64,000 nt of DNA. Origin: Campanula takesimana (taxonomy: Eukaryota; Streptophyta; Magnoliopsida; Asterales; Campanulaceae). The stretch spans positions 627,501 through 691,500 of the forward strand of contig JAOWBW010000389.1 of assembly GCA_026119855.1 (NCBI GenBank). The letters are read 5' to 3'. A program made the position numbers and the translations under genes. The notes beneath the pieces are model-generated. The model made no database searches and was not told the DNA's origin. It worked only from the letters and a program-made list of their open reading frames with translations. Shown in pieces: positions 46,251 to 57,214 of this stretch. Every line of letters starts with the position of its first letter. The first letter of the stretch is position 1.

Positions 46251-47194
46251 CACTCATATTCATGAACGTAGTCATACATTCACAATAATTTATCATGACC
46301 TGCATTCGTATGAAATTATATACTCTCTTCGTACCACTTGAAATAAGAGTTTTGGTCAATTTAATTATAGTTTGACAAATAATTTTTAAAAAAATAATAA
46401 TACTTATAAAATTTTAAAAATTGTTATTGTATCACAAATAATAATAATCTCAATAACATTTTTTAGATGTTCATTAGGATAATTATTTTTTATTTAAATT
46501 ATTGGTCAACATATAATTAACTTGACCAAAATTTTCTATTTCGACTGTTTGTTGCAATGATCATCTATTATTTCAAAGGAGTGTATTTGAGAAATAAAGT
46601 ATAATAGGCGTCCTAGTACATTGCAAGAAACAATGTGATTAACCAAGTTTGGAAAAGACACACATCAAGAATTTACATCGCAAGAAACAATGTGATTAAC
46701 CTAGTTTGGAAAAGACACACGTCAAGAATTGACTGCTAATACTCAATACGAAGAATTATGAATTGCGGAAGAAGTAGAGTACACATGCTCGGATTCTAAT
46801 AAGACCGAGAGAGCAGATGATATGTAATCTGCTAGTGTATTGTCTCCAGCATGGAAAGTTATACTCCTAATACAAACTATTGTAAAAGTTGATCCTTGTA
46901 AATGACATTAATCATAGGCTGTAATGATTGTGTTAAGCAAGAAACTCAAAATCTTCAATCAGAACATAAATCTGTTCCTAATGGAACAACTAAAATACGT
47001 TATACTACATATGTACCAAAAAGAAAACATTAGATTGCAGTGACATAAATTATATCATGAAAAAAAATCTGAAGATAAAAAAAAATAAAAAGTTTATGTT
47101 GAGTAAATCAAATTGAGAATTGTTGATGGAATGAGGAAAACTAAAATCATAAAATAAAATAATAAAAAAAAAGATAATAAAAATTAAATATATA
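46251..47194. other. Intergenic DNA with a degraded MITE and a short duplication
   Basis: Around 46322-46580 facing copies of TTTTGGTCAA and TTGACCAAAA suggest an old MITE. A 57-bp direct duplication follows at 46621-46734. No gene is seen. Confidence 0.45.
46621..46734. repeat. 57-bp tandem duplication
   Basis: GCAAGAAACAATGTGATTAA starts both copies (46622 and 46679), and each runs on to GACACAC(A/G)TCAAGAATT. Confidence 0.85.
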
Positions 47195-47373
47195 CTCCCT
47201 CCCTCCCGAAATGATATTCTCATTTGCCATTTTTCATTGTCTAAAAAGTTCTTCTCATTTCAACAATTTAGGCTTAAATGTTCATAAACACAACATGGTT
47301 AGTGAAGCAAGTGTTCATATCCTTAAAAAAATTATAATAATAAAAAATGAAGATCATTTTGGGGCGGAAAGAG
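47195..47373. mobile_element. Stowaway-like MITE
   Basis: Starts CTCCCTCCCTCCCGAAATGA and ends ATTTTGGGGCGGAAAGAG, flanked by TA. Related to 15121-15302. Confidence 0.75.
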
Positions 47374-47703
47374 TATGCAATATCATGCTTCTCACTCGGA
47401 GCAAATCAGATCGAGAATTGTTGATGGAAGAATTAATAGAGGCTTGAAGAGTTGGCATTTCTTGAGCAACATTACATCGGGAACGACAAAATGTTAGTGA
47501 ATTGATAGAGTATCTAAAGCAATTGCAACCTTACTGAAGGCTTGGAGAAGAAAAGTCGAGATTTTGTTGCAGAGGAGATCCCCAAACTGCAATGATATCA
47601 GCTACAACAATGAAATTGCAATTAGGAGATGAAAATGATACATAAAGAAATCTTGATTATTAGTGTAAACGTATGGATACAATGATACTATTTAACTTTG
47701 CTT
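47374..47703. other. Intergenic DNA
   Basis: I see nothing recognisable in this stretch, which runs up to the LINE target duplication. Confidence 0.4.
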
Positions 47704-47719
47704 AACTTAAAGATTAGAT

Positions 47720-48480
47720 GTTCTAATTCCGATTAATCTATCCGGTATTATTTTAATTCGTCTATTTGGATTTCGTTTAATCTGCGTTTTTTTTTTTTTT
47801 TTTTTTTTTTAATCTGATTTCCTTTTCAATTTTGTTTGTTCTTCAACTTTCATTCATTATTTTTGAGAGATCCTAATTTTACTTTTATTAATTGTCAATT
47901 TTTAATTAATAAATGTAAAATTAGGAATTTAGTTTTTAGCTTTGTTTATTTCTTCAAGTTTGTTTTAATTAGGTTTTTTCTTCAAATAATATGTTTAAAG
48001 TTGTATTTGTGATTTCCCTCTTTATGTGAGGGTTTTGGATTTCCCTCCTTATGTGAGGGCCTTTGATTTCCCTCATTATGTGAGTGCCTTTGATTTCCTC
48101 CTTTATGTGAGGACCTTTAGTATTTTGTATATTTTCTATGTTGTTCCTAGAAAATCTTCGTTTGCATATCTCAATCAAATACTCGGCAAGGATGATGAAT
48201 TGGTTCTCGGCGATGGTCGTTATCTTTTTCAAAGCGCTAATGTTGGATCATGGTTGAAATATCCGCCCCGCCGCAGTTTGTTAGCAGGAAATTCACATTT
48301 TTCTGTTAATTTGTTAAGTCGAAATGCCAATGTTGTGGCAGATGTAATATTTTGGGCAGCTTTTGGGTTTGAAAATGTTAGCCCCACTGTTTGGGTCGAG
48401 CTTCCGTTATTTGTGGATAGCCGACTTCTAAACATTTGTTATTATTTATGAAATGGTTATGTTTCTTTCAAAAAAAAAAA
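47720..48480 (+). mobile_element. 5'-truncated LINE (L1-type) with RNase H tail remnant
   Basis: AACTTAAAGATTAGAT occurs at 47704-47719 and again at 48481-48496, a 16-bp target duplication. The insert ends in a poly(A) run (48469-48480). Just before that, the frame ending at 48451 contains SRNANVVADVIFWAA and continues to VWVELPLFV. This resembles the C-terminal part of the RNase H-like domain (RVT_3 type) of plant LINE ORF2 proteins; the resemblance is recalled, not searched. Only about 760 bp remain, so the copy is dead. It also contains a poly-T run (47788-47811) and a 28-bp tandem repeat. Confidence 0.75.
48009..48118 (+). repeat. Four 28-bp tandem repeats inside the LINE remnant
   Basis: Each unit is a variant of TTTGATTTCCCTC(C/A)TTATGTGAGGGCC. 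The copies differ by a few bases. Confidence 0.85.
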
Positions 48481-48496
48481 AACTTAAAGATTAGAT

Positions 48497-49266
48497 AATT
48501 TTTGAGTTTAACCTGAACAAAAAATTTGACTTATCTTCCAAGGTGTCTGACGGTGAAAGTATGGATAATGGCATTTGTTTACATTGCTTGGTTTTAGGAT
48601 TAGGTATTGATATAGTTCAAATTTCAAATTTGAGTTGTTTATTTAAAATTTAAGTTTATTTTAAACTAGTCGTTACACCCGTGCGATGCACATGCACGGG
48701 GCTTTACTAATTAATAATTATAATTTATCAATTAAACTGATAAAATCTCAATTGTTATTATATTTAATATTTGAGTGGTTGATTTTTGTAGTACTCAATT
48801 AACACTTGAGGAAAACTATTTCACAAACCTACTGATGTTTCCTTTAACTTAATAAGCAACATATACTCCATCCGTCCCAGAATGATGTTTTTATAGTAAA
48901 TTTTTAAAACCTACAGATGTGTTCGCACGATAATTGGGTTCTCACAGGATGACGACCATATATAAATAACTCATTTTATTTGTCTATCATGTTTATATAA
49001 TGAATGAAATGTAAAAGTACATTCGACTCTATCTCTCTGTACTCCCGACATTATAAATAACACCTATTATTTATCTATCTTGTTTATATATTTTCCACGT
49101 ATTTCTGGAAAGTGGGAAACATTGAGCTAATTTTTACTGTATGTATCATCCCAAAAGTAAAATAGTCCTCACAATGTAAATGAACTCTTACATTTAATGT
49201 GGATAGTGTGAAATTAAGTAGTCAATCACTACATTATACTTTAATTTATCAAGCTTCTTTGTTGTA
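48497..49266. other. Intergenic DNA with Helitron-like and MITE-like ends
   Basis: A possible Helitron end lies at 48665-48698. A lone Stowaway-type start (CTCCATCCGTCCCAGAATGA) is at about 48867. Near 48942 the words GGTTCTCACAGGATGACGACC, followed by TATATA, match the right end of the element at 56408-56644. No gene is seen. Confidence 0.45.
48665..48698 (-). mobile_element. Possible Helitron 3' terminus
   Basis: On the minus strand CCCGTGC and GCACGGG form a hairpin (arms near 48698-48692 and 48683-48677), followed by a short spacer, CTAG (48668-48665) and T. Confidence 0.4.
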
Positions 49267-49269
49267 TTA

Positions 49270-49959
49270 GACCATGTGCAATGGTGAAAATCTAGGGTGT
49301 TGAATGGCCCATTCACACAAAAATAGAGGTTTAATCCTTGCAATGATTTGTTGAATGGGGTGAAATGGCAATTTCGTTTACCCCATTCAACGAACGTGAA
49401 TGCAGGGGTTGTCCCCCGGTTTTGCCACGTGGCGCCAAGAGATTGGGCAAGGCGAGTGCGTGTAGTACACGCGCCATGGAAGGCGCGTCTTGGCGAAGGC
49501 TGAGGCTTTTTTTTTTTCTGGTTGTGACACTTGGCGGACTTTCATTGGTTCATGGAATTTTCGAATTATTTTTTTTATCCCAATTATTGAGCTCAATTAT
49601 TTCACAGAAAATAATTTATTTTTTTATTTTTTTTAACACCAAAATTCCTTTAAAAAAAATTCTCTTTAAATTGACGTAAGTTTCATAGTATTTCAATACA
49701 AAAAAAAACCATCTTTTTTTTTAAATGGATCCCAATAATAACTATTTCAATACTAATCATAAAAATAAAAAATAAATTTTAAGTGGTGGGATATAGGATG
49801 ATGGAGTGGGAAAATTGTTGAATGAGGGATTAAACAAACCATTGTAGGGGTAAAAGTTGAATGAGTGTTGAATGGATTAGTTGGAAAAGAGAGAAAATGA
49901 TGTGGAGTGATAAAGTGAGTGTTAAATGAGAAATCTTGTTTAATCCATTGTAGATGGTC
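49270..49959. mobile_element. Tourist-like (PIF/Harbinger) non-autonomous element
   Basis: The termini GACCATGTGCAATGG and CCATTGTAGATGGTC are inverted repeats, and TTA lies directly outside each (49267-49269 and 49960-49962), the 3-bp duplication typical of PIF/Harbinger. It is 690 bp with no transposase. Inside is a GC-richer patch (49400-49500) that gives a chance open frame. Confidence 0.85.
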
Positions 49960-49962
49960 TTA

Positions 49963-50130
49963 CAAAACGATTACCAAAATGGTTTTACCAATCAGATCCG
50001 AACAGGTCATGTCACTCTAAACCACCACCCTTTCACTGTTTCGATCTTTTAAAACCTTTTTACATACTAAGGTTTTGATTTAGTTAATGTTTCTGAATTA
50101 AAGAAAAAAAGTAAATCAAATCATTTTATC
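49963..50130. other. Intergenic DNA
   Basis: Nothing recognisable. Confidence 0.4.
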
Positions 50131-50256
50131 CACACACAAAAAATCTAATGTTCCATTAAAAAAAATGATCAGTAAGCATTAAAGAATTTAATACACAAAA
50201 CATATTGGTTCAATGTCATGATTTTAGCTAATTTTAATATATAAAAAAATCTAATC

Positions 50257-50308
<52 letters not shown>

Positions 50309-50424
50309 AAATCTAATGTTCCATTAAAAAAAATGATCAGTAAGCATTAAAGAATTTAATACACAAAACATATTGGTTCAATGTCATGATTTTAGCTAAT
50401 TTTAATATATAAAAAAATCTAATC

Positions 50425-50477
<53 letters not shown>
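50131..50477. repeat. 170-bp tandem duplication with two (TA)n tracts
   Basis: The unit begins CACACACAAA at 50131 and again at 50301, and both copies contain ATGATCAGTAAGCATTAAAG. Each ends in a long TA run (50260-50300 and 50427-50477). Immediately after the second run is GTGCTAAAATGAGAACC, which matches the left end of the element at 56408. Confidence 0.92.
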
Positions 50478-50480
<3 letters not shown>

Positions 50481-50655
50481 CTAAAATGAGAACCTAAATA
50501 TCGTGAGAACCGTGATAATTTAATGTATCCAATGATGTATCCAAGTCAAGTAACTTTCACCGTAACTTAAAAAATATTTTGTATTAGACGCGTATGTTAT
50601 TTTCAACGTTTTATACCTGTCCCGGATTGAACTAACTATGCTAAATACTCCTATA

Positions 50656-50910
50656 CTCCCTCCGTCCCACTCAAATTAGGATAAATTTTCATTTTGGGTG
50701 TCCCATTCGAATTAGGACAACCCAAGAATAGAAGTGTTTTACTTAATGGGACCCACATTCACACTCACAACAACTTTCCACTCCTTATTCCCTACCCCAA
50801 TTTCTCTCTCTTACTTCACTTTTCATACTCACAACATCTATTCCACTAACACTTTTTCCTTAATCCTCGTGCCAAGCTCAAAAATCCTAATTCGGGTGGG
50901 ACGGAGGGAG
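50656..50910. mobile_element. Stowaway-like MITE
   Basis: Starts CTCCCTCCGTCCCACTCAAA and ends CGGGTGGGACGGAGGGAG, flanked by TA. Its sister copy is at 63671-63925. Confidence 0.88.
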
Positions 50911-51132
50911 TATAGTTTTCTGATAAAACATCCATATTTACCTTACTCACAGCCCCCACACCCATAGTCCATCTTCTCTCCACATTTAGAAATGTTTCTT
51001 CTCTTTCCTACCACTAATTTATACTTATACATAAACTTATTTCGATATTTTTTAAAAATATCTATTTTCAGAAAGAGAAATAACGTTTTTCAATAAAACT
51101 TGGTGGCCAAAGTTCATCCCAAGTAAATGATA

Positions 51133-51393
51133 CTCCCTCCGTCCCAAAATACATGTAGTTCAAAGGATTAAAATTTGTCCCAAAATGTTTGTAGTTTTGC
51201 TTTTATCTAGACATCTTTGACATTGTTTGTCAAATATACCCTTATTTATAATGGTAGTTGTCATTGTAAAAGCATTTAATTGTCTTGGTACTTGAAATAT
51301 ATCAAGGGTAAATTAGTCCATTAGACATGCATTGATTGTTTTTCTTACTTTAAGTGAAAATCCTAAAACTATAAGTATTTTGGGACGGAGGGG
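51133..51393. mobile_element. Stowaway-like MITE
   Basis: Starts CTCCCTCCGTCCCAAAATAC and ends GTATTTTGGGACGGAGGGG, flanked by TA. Confidence 0.85.
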
Positions 51394-53338
51394 TATCTTT
51401 TTCTCAAGAAAGGTTTTCATTTCCCGCAATCCGGCAATTTCCAAAATAAGTTATATACGTAATTGTTACCTTCTAACTTGAATTAACTTAAAGTGATCTT
51501 AAATTTACTTAAAATTACTCAGCCTGAAACAAATAGGTTCCAAAATCATCATTTTCATCTCAAAATGATAGCGTTGTTTGACTTACTAAAAATTTAAAGT
51601 ATAATTAAAATGTTTTGAAAAGAAAAAGAATACTTTCTTTGCAACAAAATAAAAAATATTAGCGATAGAGATAAACATAATTAAGTTAATCTCATGATGA
51701 ACCAACACATAAGTTTTAAAAAATATTGATCAAATAAAAAGAAAATAGCGTTCGCGCGAAAAAATCAGTCCCCTGTTCTGTAAAAGTGGTCGTATAAACT
51801 CAAAATATATTCATAAATTTTGACCAATAATTGAAAAAATAATCATAGCAAATTTTAAAATAAGCTATTCATTTCTTCTATTCATTCTACTCATTCTCTT
51901 CGTCTCGATTTAAGTTTCTTACTTTCCTTTTTAATTTGTCTCAATTTAAGGTTTTTACTTTACCTTATTACCTAAAATAGACGGCGGATCCGCTTGTCAT
52001 TCTGACAACAAAAACTCTACCCACGTTCTCTCTCATGCTTTACTTTTCATATAGTGAATATTTATTTTTATAATCACTGTACAAAGTCAAAATAGAAAAA
52101 TTAAATCAGGACATGGAGAGTAGTAACTATCTTTGTAGAGATAATTTTACCCACCAATATGCCCAACTTTCTAATTCATAATTACGAATAGGCCCAAAAT
52201 GAATGACAAAAAAAATATATGAAACTTACTTTCCATTAGAAAACATTTTTTTTTTTTTGTAATATGAGAAGGAATTAATAAATACAAATAAAATCAATAA
52301 ATAAATTTAATATTGTTTGACCATTTGACCACTTAGTTTGTACTTTCTACTCCCCCTATTCTGATTTAAGGTTCTTAAATTTATTTTTGATATGTCCGAA
52401 TTTAAAGTTTTTACTTTACTGTATTACCTAAAATGGACGACAGAACTCACTTGTCATTTTCACAACAAAAAACTCTCTGCCTACTTTCTCTCTCGTACTT
52501 AATTTTTTCACTCACATTTTTTTCTTAATCCACGTGCAAAGTCAAAGTACAATAAATCGGGACAAACGGAGTAGTAACTACTTTTGTGTAGGAAATAATA
52601 TTCATTAATATACTAACCTTCTAATCCACAATCACAAACAAACCCAACAATGAAGGACAAAATAAAATATTAAACTTACTCTTCATTAAAAAACAATTTT
52701 GAGTTTTTTTTTTCTTTGCAATATGGGAGGGAATTTATAAACAAATTGAGCCAATAAATAAACTCAATATTGTTTGGCCATTTGACCATTTAATGTTTTG
52801 ACTTCTCTCCAGTCAGGCCACTCCCTATTTTGTACTTTGTAATTCCCTCTGTTCGATTTAAAGTTTTAATTCTAATTTTTTGTCAATCTCATATAAAAAC
52901 TCCATACACACATTCTCTCTAATATTTTATTTTTATACTCATAATTTTTTTTAATCCCCGTGTAAATTCAAAATATGAACATTGAATCGAAACAAAGGGA
53001 GTAGTAATTTTTTGTGGAGGTAATTGTATCGATTAATATGTCAAACCATCTAATCCACGATCACGAACATGCCCTATAATCATCCTTTCTCCTTGATTTA
53101 CCCAGCCCGTTGACTCATCCCAATAACCCAATCCACTAACTTATTTGACTTGCAACATATTTCCTATCCGTCCCATAACCACAAAAATTGTTTATCAATA
53201 ACAAATTTAAAATTCTCATTAAGATAATTAGGTTGTTATTAATTGTTGGTCAAAGTTTACTTGTGTTCACTCAAAAAGTCAAATTTGGTCAATATAAATG
53301 AGCCAGAGAGAATATATATATAGATAGAGCTACTTTGT
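51394..53338. other. Intergenic DNA with three degenerate MITEs
   Basis: Three decayed Stowaway-like copies occupy about 51887-52125, 52350-52573 and 52842-53004. Each has a CTC...TTTAAG start and a ...GAGTAGTAA end, with the interior word CTCTCTC or ACAAAGTCAAA. Between them the sequence GTTTGGCCATTTGACCA (and a GTTTGACCATTTGACCA variant) is repeated at about 52313 and 52768. No gene is seen. Confidence 0.5.
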
Positions 53339-53340
53339 TG

Positions 53341-53567
53341 ACAAAAACTTGTTTGAGATGAGACATATTTTATTTTGTTGAGAGTGTAAATAATTTGTCC
53401 AAAAAATAGTTAAACTTTATCCTTTTTTTTCTAAATAAATGTTGAAGAAGACGGATCTTGTTGAGAAAGGAAATGGGTTTACCCATTCCCGCCCATAAGG
53501 GAGCAAACCATTTACTCTCTCATCAAAATCCGTCTCACTTGTGAGACGTCTCACACAAGTTTTTGTC
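53341..53567. mobile_element. MITE with GACAAAAACTTG inverted ends
   Basis: The left end GACAAAAACTTGTTTGAGAT and the right end CACACAAGTTTTTGTC face each other. No clear target duplication is visible, so the superfamily is open. Confidence 0.6.
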
Positions 53568-54298
53568 ATAAATGTTTGTAAAGCTATACCCCCAGATGTT
53601 TTTTTTTTCAAAACATTTTATCCCTACATTGTTTTAATTTCTCAAAGAAACTCAAATCTTGTTTTCCAACCCCCAACCCCCTCCCCCCCCCACCCAAAAA
53701 AAAAAAAAAAAATAATAATAATAAAATAAAAAATCTCTTTTTTTTCCCCTCTCTTTTCATCTCTGTAATATAAACATTTCTCTCGCTCACCTCATTCAAA
53801 TTCCCAATATTGAAATTATCAATCACACAACCTAAGAGTGATAATATGTTTCCCTATGCATAAATTCACTCTCATGTTTCTGTCAACAAATTAAAGAGAA
53901 AAAGTTCTTCTCTTTCTCAAAATAAAATTTCTTATTTAAAAAACATACTAATAAAACACAAATTGATTTACCAAAAAAGAATATTATAAATAACGTATAA
54001 AAAGCTTTCAAAACTCATTCTAAAAGCAGTATACTCGTAAAATAAATCATTTATACCTTATAACTTTAACTTTATTTTAAATAATCCATTATTCCCTATA
54101 ATATTTACTTTATTTATTAAATAACTATTGTAATTTATACTATGTTCCTTGCAACGAAACTTTTTAATAAAAAATATTTTTGATTATTCATAAATTTTGT
54201 ATATGTACATGATTATATTATAAACTAATACTATTACATACTACACTCCGTCATCACTTTTACTTACTGTATGCATTTTTCAAAAAAAAAAAAAAAAA
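53568..54298. other. AT-rich intergenic DNA
   Basis: Contains a C-rich then A-rich run (53666-53720). No gene is seen. Confidence 0.4.
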
Positions 54299-54720
54299 AT
54301 CCAATTCCAACCTTAAAATCTGCCATAGCATCTATTCAAAAAATGCCTTCTCCTTGCTCATTTCTGTAAAATAAAAAATAAAAACAAAATATTCACATTT
54401 TAATATTTTATGTACAAACATGCACCAAAAGAATTTATGTGCTAAACTTTCTGAGAAAAAAATCGAAACAAAAAAAAAAAGATTTTGTTTTGAAACAAAA
54501 ATAAAGGAAAGATTAAGAATCATTGAATGTGATAAGTGACAATTACTAATTTCCAACTTAAAATCCGCCACACATCTTTTCAAATTTTCTCTCCCTTGCT
54601 CAATTTTTCTGGGTTTTTTTTTTCTTTCAAAAAAGAGAAGTTCTTCACATTATAACATGCACTAAAAAATATATACTGTAGTAAAACTTTTATGAGAAAG
54701 TAAAACAAATTATTATTACG
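54299..54720. repeat. Diverged direct repeat of about 170 bp
   Basis: Two related segments (about 54303-54465 and 54548-54715) both hold AACTTAAAATC(T/C)GCCA, CTTGCTCA and AACATGCAC in the same order. Confidence 0.6.
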
Positions 54721-54889
54721 AAAAGAATATTATGTGAAAAAATATGACTTTCTCATTTTCAAAAAGATACTCAAAACTTAGAAAAAGAAAAGTCACATTG
54801 AATGTGTTTTGACAAATAAAAACACAGCTAAAAAGTGATGAAAAATCACATATATTGAAGGAAAGATTTTTCTTGAAAGATAAAATAAA

Positions 54890-55600
54890 GGGAAGATGAT
54901 GCCGGAGAGGGAGAGAGATGCCGGAGGTAATGGCTTGGGGAACTGCAGGTGCAAGGACGGGGTAGGATCACCGGAGACGGAGAAGCTAGATCTGAAGAGC
55001 CACCGGCCACCGGAGGAAGGGAGAAGGAGCTGGATTTTGATCTTTCCGACCAGATCTGGCCGATCTGAGATGTGGAAGGTCGTCGGAGTTGCGAGACGAT
55101 GGGTGAGATGGACTTACCGAAGAAGAGTAAGCATCACCGGAGAAAAGAGACAGGCGACAAACTTTGGGACGCCGGGAAGGAACGCCGGCGGGCTGGCGAG
55201 AGAGGGTTAGAGAGATCTGGGCTTGGTTGAATTCGTGTGTAAATATACAGATTTGTCTATTTTGTGTGTGTGTGTGTATGTGTGTTTTGACTGTGTGTAT
55301 ATAAGTGTGTGTGGGTATGCAGAGGAAGGAGAAAGGGAGTGGTGGGATGAGTAAATAAAAGAAAATGTTAAATAGAGAAGAAAGAGTAGGGACCAAGTAT
55401 TTCGTTTCCTGATCTTGCTTTTTCGTAAAACGTGTACCTCTTTGACAGTAAGAACCAAACAACAAATGACCAAAATGCCCAAAAGTACACGCTTTGGTTG
55501 TTTGAGCGCCAAAACGTGAATGAGGCCATTCTCTCTTTATATTGTTATAGATTGGGAGAGTTATCTTTTGACTTGTGCTTGGGCCAATGGAATGATGACA
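54890..55600 (-). promoter_or_regulatory. Promoter and 5'-leader-like block without a recognised gene
   Basis: Read on the minus strand this block is unlike its AT-rich surroundings. It has a TATA-like CTATTTAACATT near 55370, a pyrimidine and CA-rich leader with a GT/CA microsatellite (55262-55312), then a GC-rich segment (55210-54900). A canonical splice donor, TTCG|GTAAGTCC, lies near 55120. Downstream on the same strand I find no exon with protein similarity. It could be a truncated gene, a long non-coding RNA gene, or a gene 5' end carried by a transposon. Confidence 0.4.
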
Positions 55601-56384
55601 TGTGGGCTTCTACGTCATAATTCCACGTGGCGAGCTGAGAGACTGGAATTAGACTCTACTTTTATATTATACATATAGATAGAATATATAGATAACTCCA
55701 CCAAATTATTATATGTTCCATTTTATTGTATACAGAGAGCATTTAATTTTTGATACATTGATTACAATTTTTTTATCTGAATATAAATAGCACATTTAAT
55801 TAGGAAAAATGTTTAATACAGTCTTAATATTGGAAAAATAATACAGTACAATATATAAAAGAAATAAAAAAGATATACTCAATGGGGTAATACCCGGCCC
55901 GACTCGGATACATGGTGGCCGAACTTGAATTTCGTACCAAGACCCAAACCCACCTCCTCAAATAAACAATTTTGCCTCCGTTATGTTCACCGGCTTCAAA
56001 GACGAACGACCGTCCCAACGACGATTGAAGCAGTTAGCAGTAGTATTAAACTAAACTATCCAAGCTGCGTGCGGACTTCATTTCCGGAACAATTTTTTAG
56101 CCCAAGCTAATAGATTCGCCGTCTCATAGAAATAGTTAACTTCAAATTCAGGTTGGAACCGTTTATTTTTGTAAGTTCGTTTGTTGGATGAATGATTACG
56201 GTGTTTAACTTCAATTACCGTTTGATGTTTGTTTCAAGGATAAATTTTCTGATATGCTATTTTTCTCCCAGTTGATTGTCATAGATTGGTGTATTTTGCT
56301 TTCCAAATTGTCGAGGATGTAAGCTAGCCTAACACATGTTACCCAAATATGAAATTCTACCTAATAATCCTGTTGAAGGCGTTT
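55601..56384. other. Intergenic DNA, possible distal 5' exon of DSE1
   Basis: The 55985-56155 part is GC-richer and ends TTCAG|GTTGG, a possible splice donor. It could be a 5'-untranslated exon joining to the acceptor before 57200. This is inference only. Confidence 0.3.
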
Positions 56385-56407
56385 ATATATATATATATAT
56401 ATATATA

Positions 56408-56644
56408 GGTAGGTGCTCAAATGAGAACCTAAATATCGTGAGAACTTGGATACATTAGGTAAGAACCTAATGTATCCAAGTAATGTATCCAATGTATCAA
56501 AGTGAACCATTGGATACATTAGTTTTTACCTAATGTATCCAAGTAATGTATCCAATGTATCCAAGTTAACCATTGGATACATTAGGTAAAGACCTAATGT
56601 ATCTAAGTTCTCATGATATTTAGGTTCTCACAGGAGCACGACCC
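56408..56644. mobile_element. Micron-like MITE inside a TA microsatellite
   Basis: The ends GGTAGGTGCTCAAATGAGAA and its counterpart CTCACAGGAGCACGACCCTA are inverted repeats of about 55 bp, and the element sits between two TA runs (56385-56407 and 56645-56661). The inside is a set of short direct and inverted copies of AATGTATCCAA. Partial copies are found at 50478 and 48942. Confidence 0.65.
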
Positions 56645-56661
56645 TATATATATATATATAT

Positions 56662-57214
56662 CCTCATGAAATTTCAGCATCTTGAAAGTATTGCAAAATA
56701 CTCTAATTAGTGATGCCTTCTCGCTAAACACAGAGTACCATTTGGAAAGTAATTTATGCACTGTATATGTGTGTGTACATACACATATAACTACTGACTA
56801 GGGTGCATAAATTAACGGGTATTTGTTTGTGGGAAAAATAAAGGGTATTTCTACCTTCAGTTTTAAAACTGGGACTCCATTGTTAGAACAACTATAACGG
56901 AAATTAGGGATTTTTTTGAGGGGGGGGGGGGGGGATATATAACAGGAGGCTGAGATGCTTATGATCATATTGTTGGTCAAAGTGGTTGAAAATAACACAG
57001 GAGGGTTCTGATTATTTATGGAATCTGTGGGTAGGAGCTGATCTTCATGCCGTTATGTAAACTTTAGGGTGTCACTGAAATTACCCTTCAAAAGCATGTT
57101 CTCCAGAGGTGTAAGCACTTGCACGGAAATGCTATATTAGGTCTGGTGCTGGGATAACTTTCATTTCCTCAAGGTGTTTGACAATTTGACTCAATGCAGG
57201 ATCTGTTAGAAAGA
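56662..57214 (+). promoter_or_regulatory. Upstream region and 5' leader of DSE1
   Basis: CAATGCAG|GATCTG (57191-57204) just before the start codon looks like a splice acceptor, so a 5'-UTR intron is likely. A poly-G run is at 56919-56933. Confidence 0.35.

Noticed and set aside
49365..49679. 104-codon open frame
   Set aside because: It lies within the Tourist-like element and has no recognisable domain.
54896..55210. 104-codon open frame, plus strand, Arg/Gly-rich
   Set aside because: It arises from GC-rich leader-like sequence; no family match, and the opposite strand gives a better explanation.
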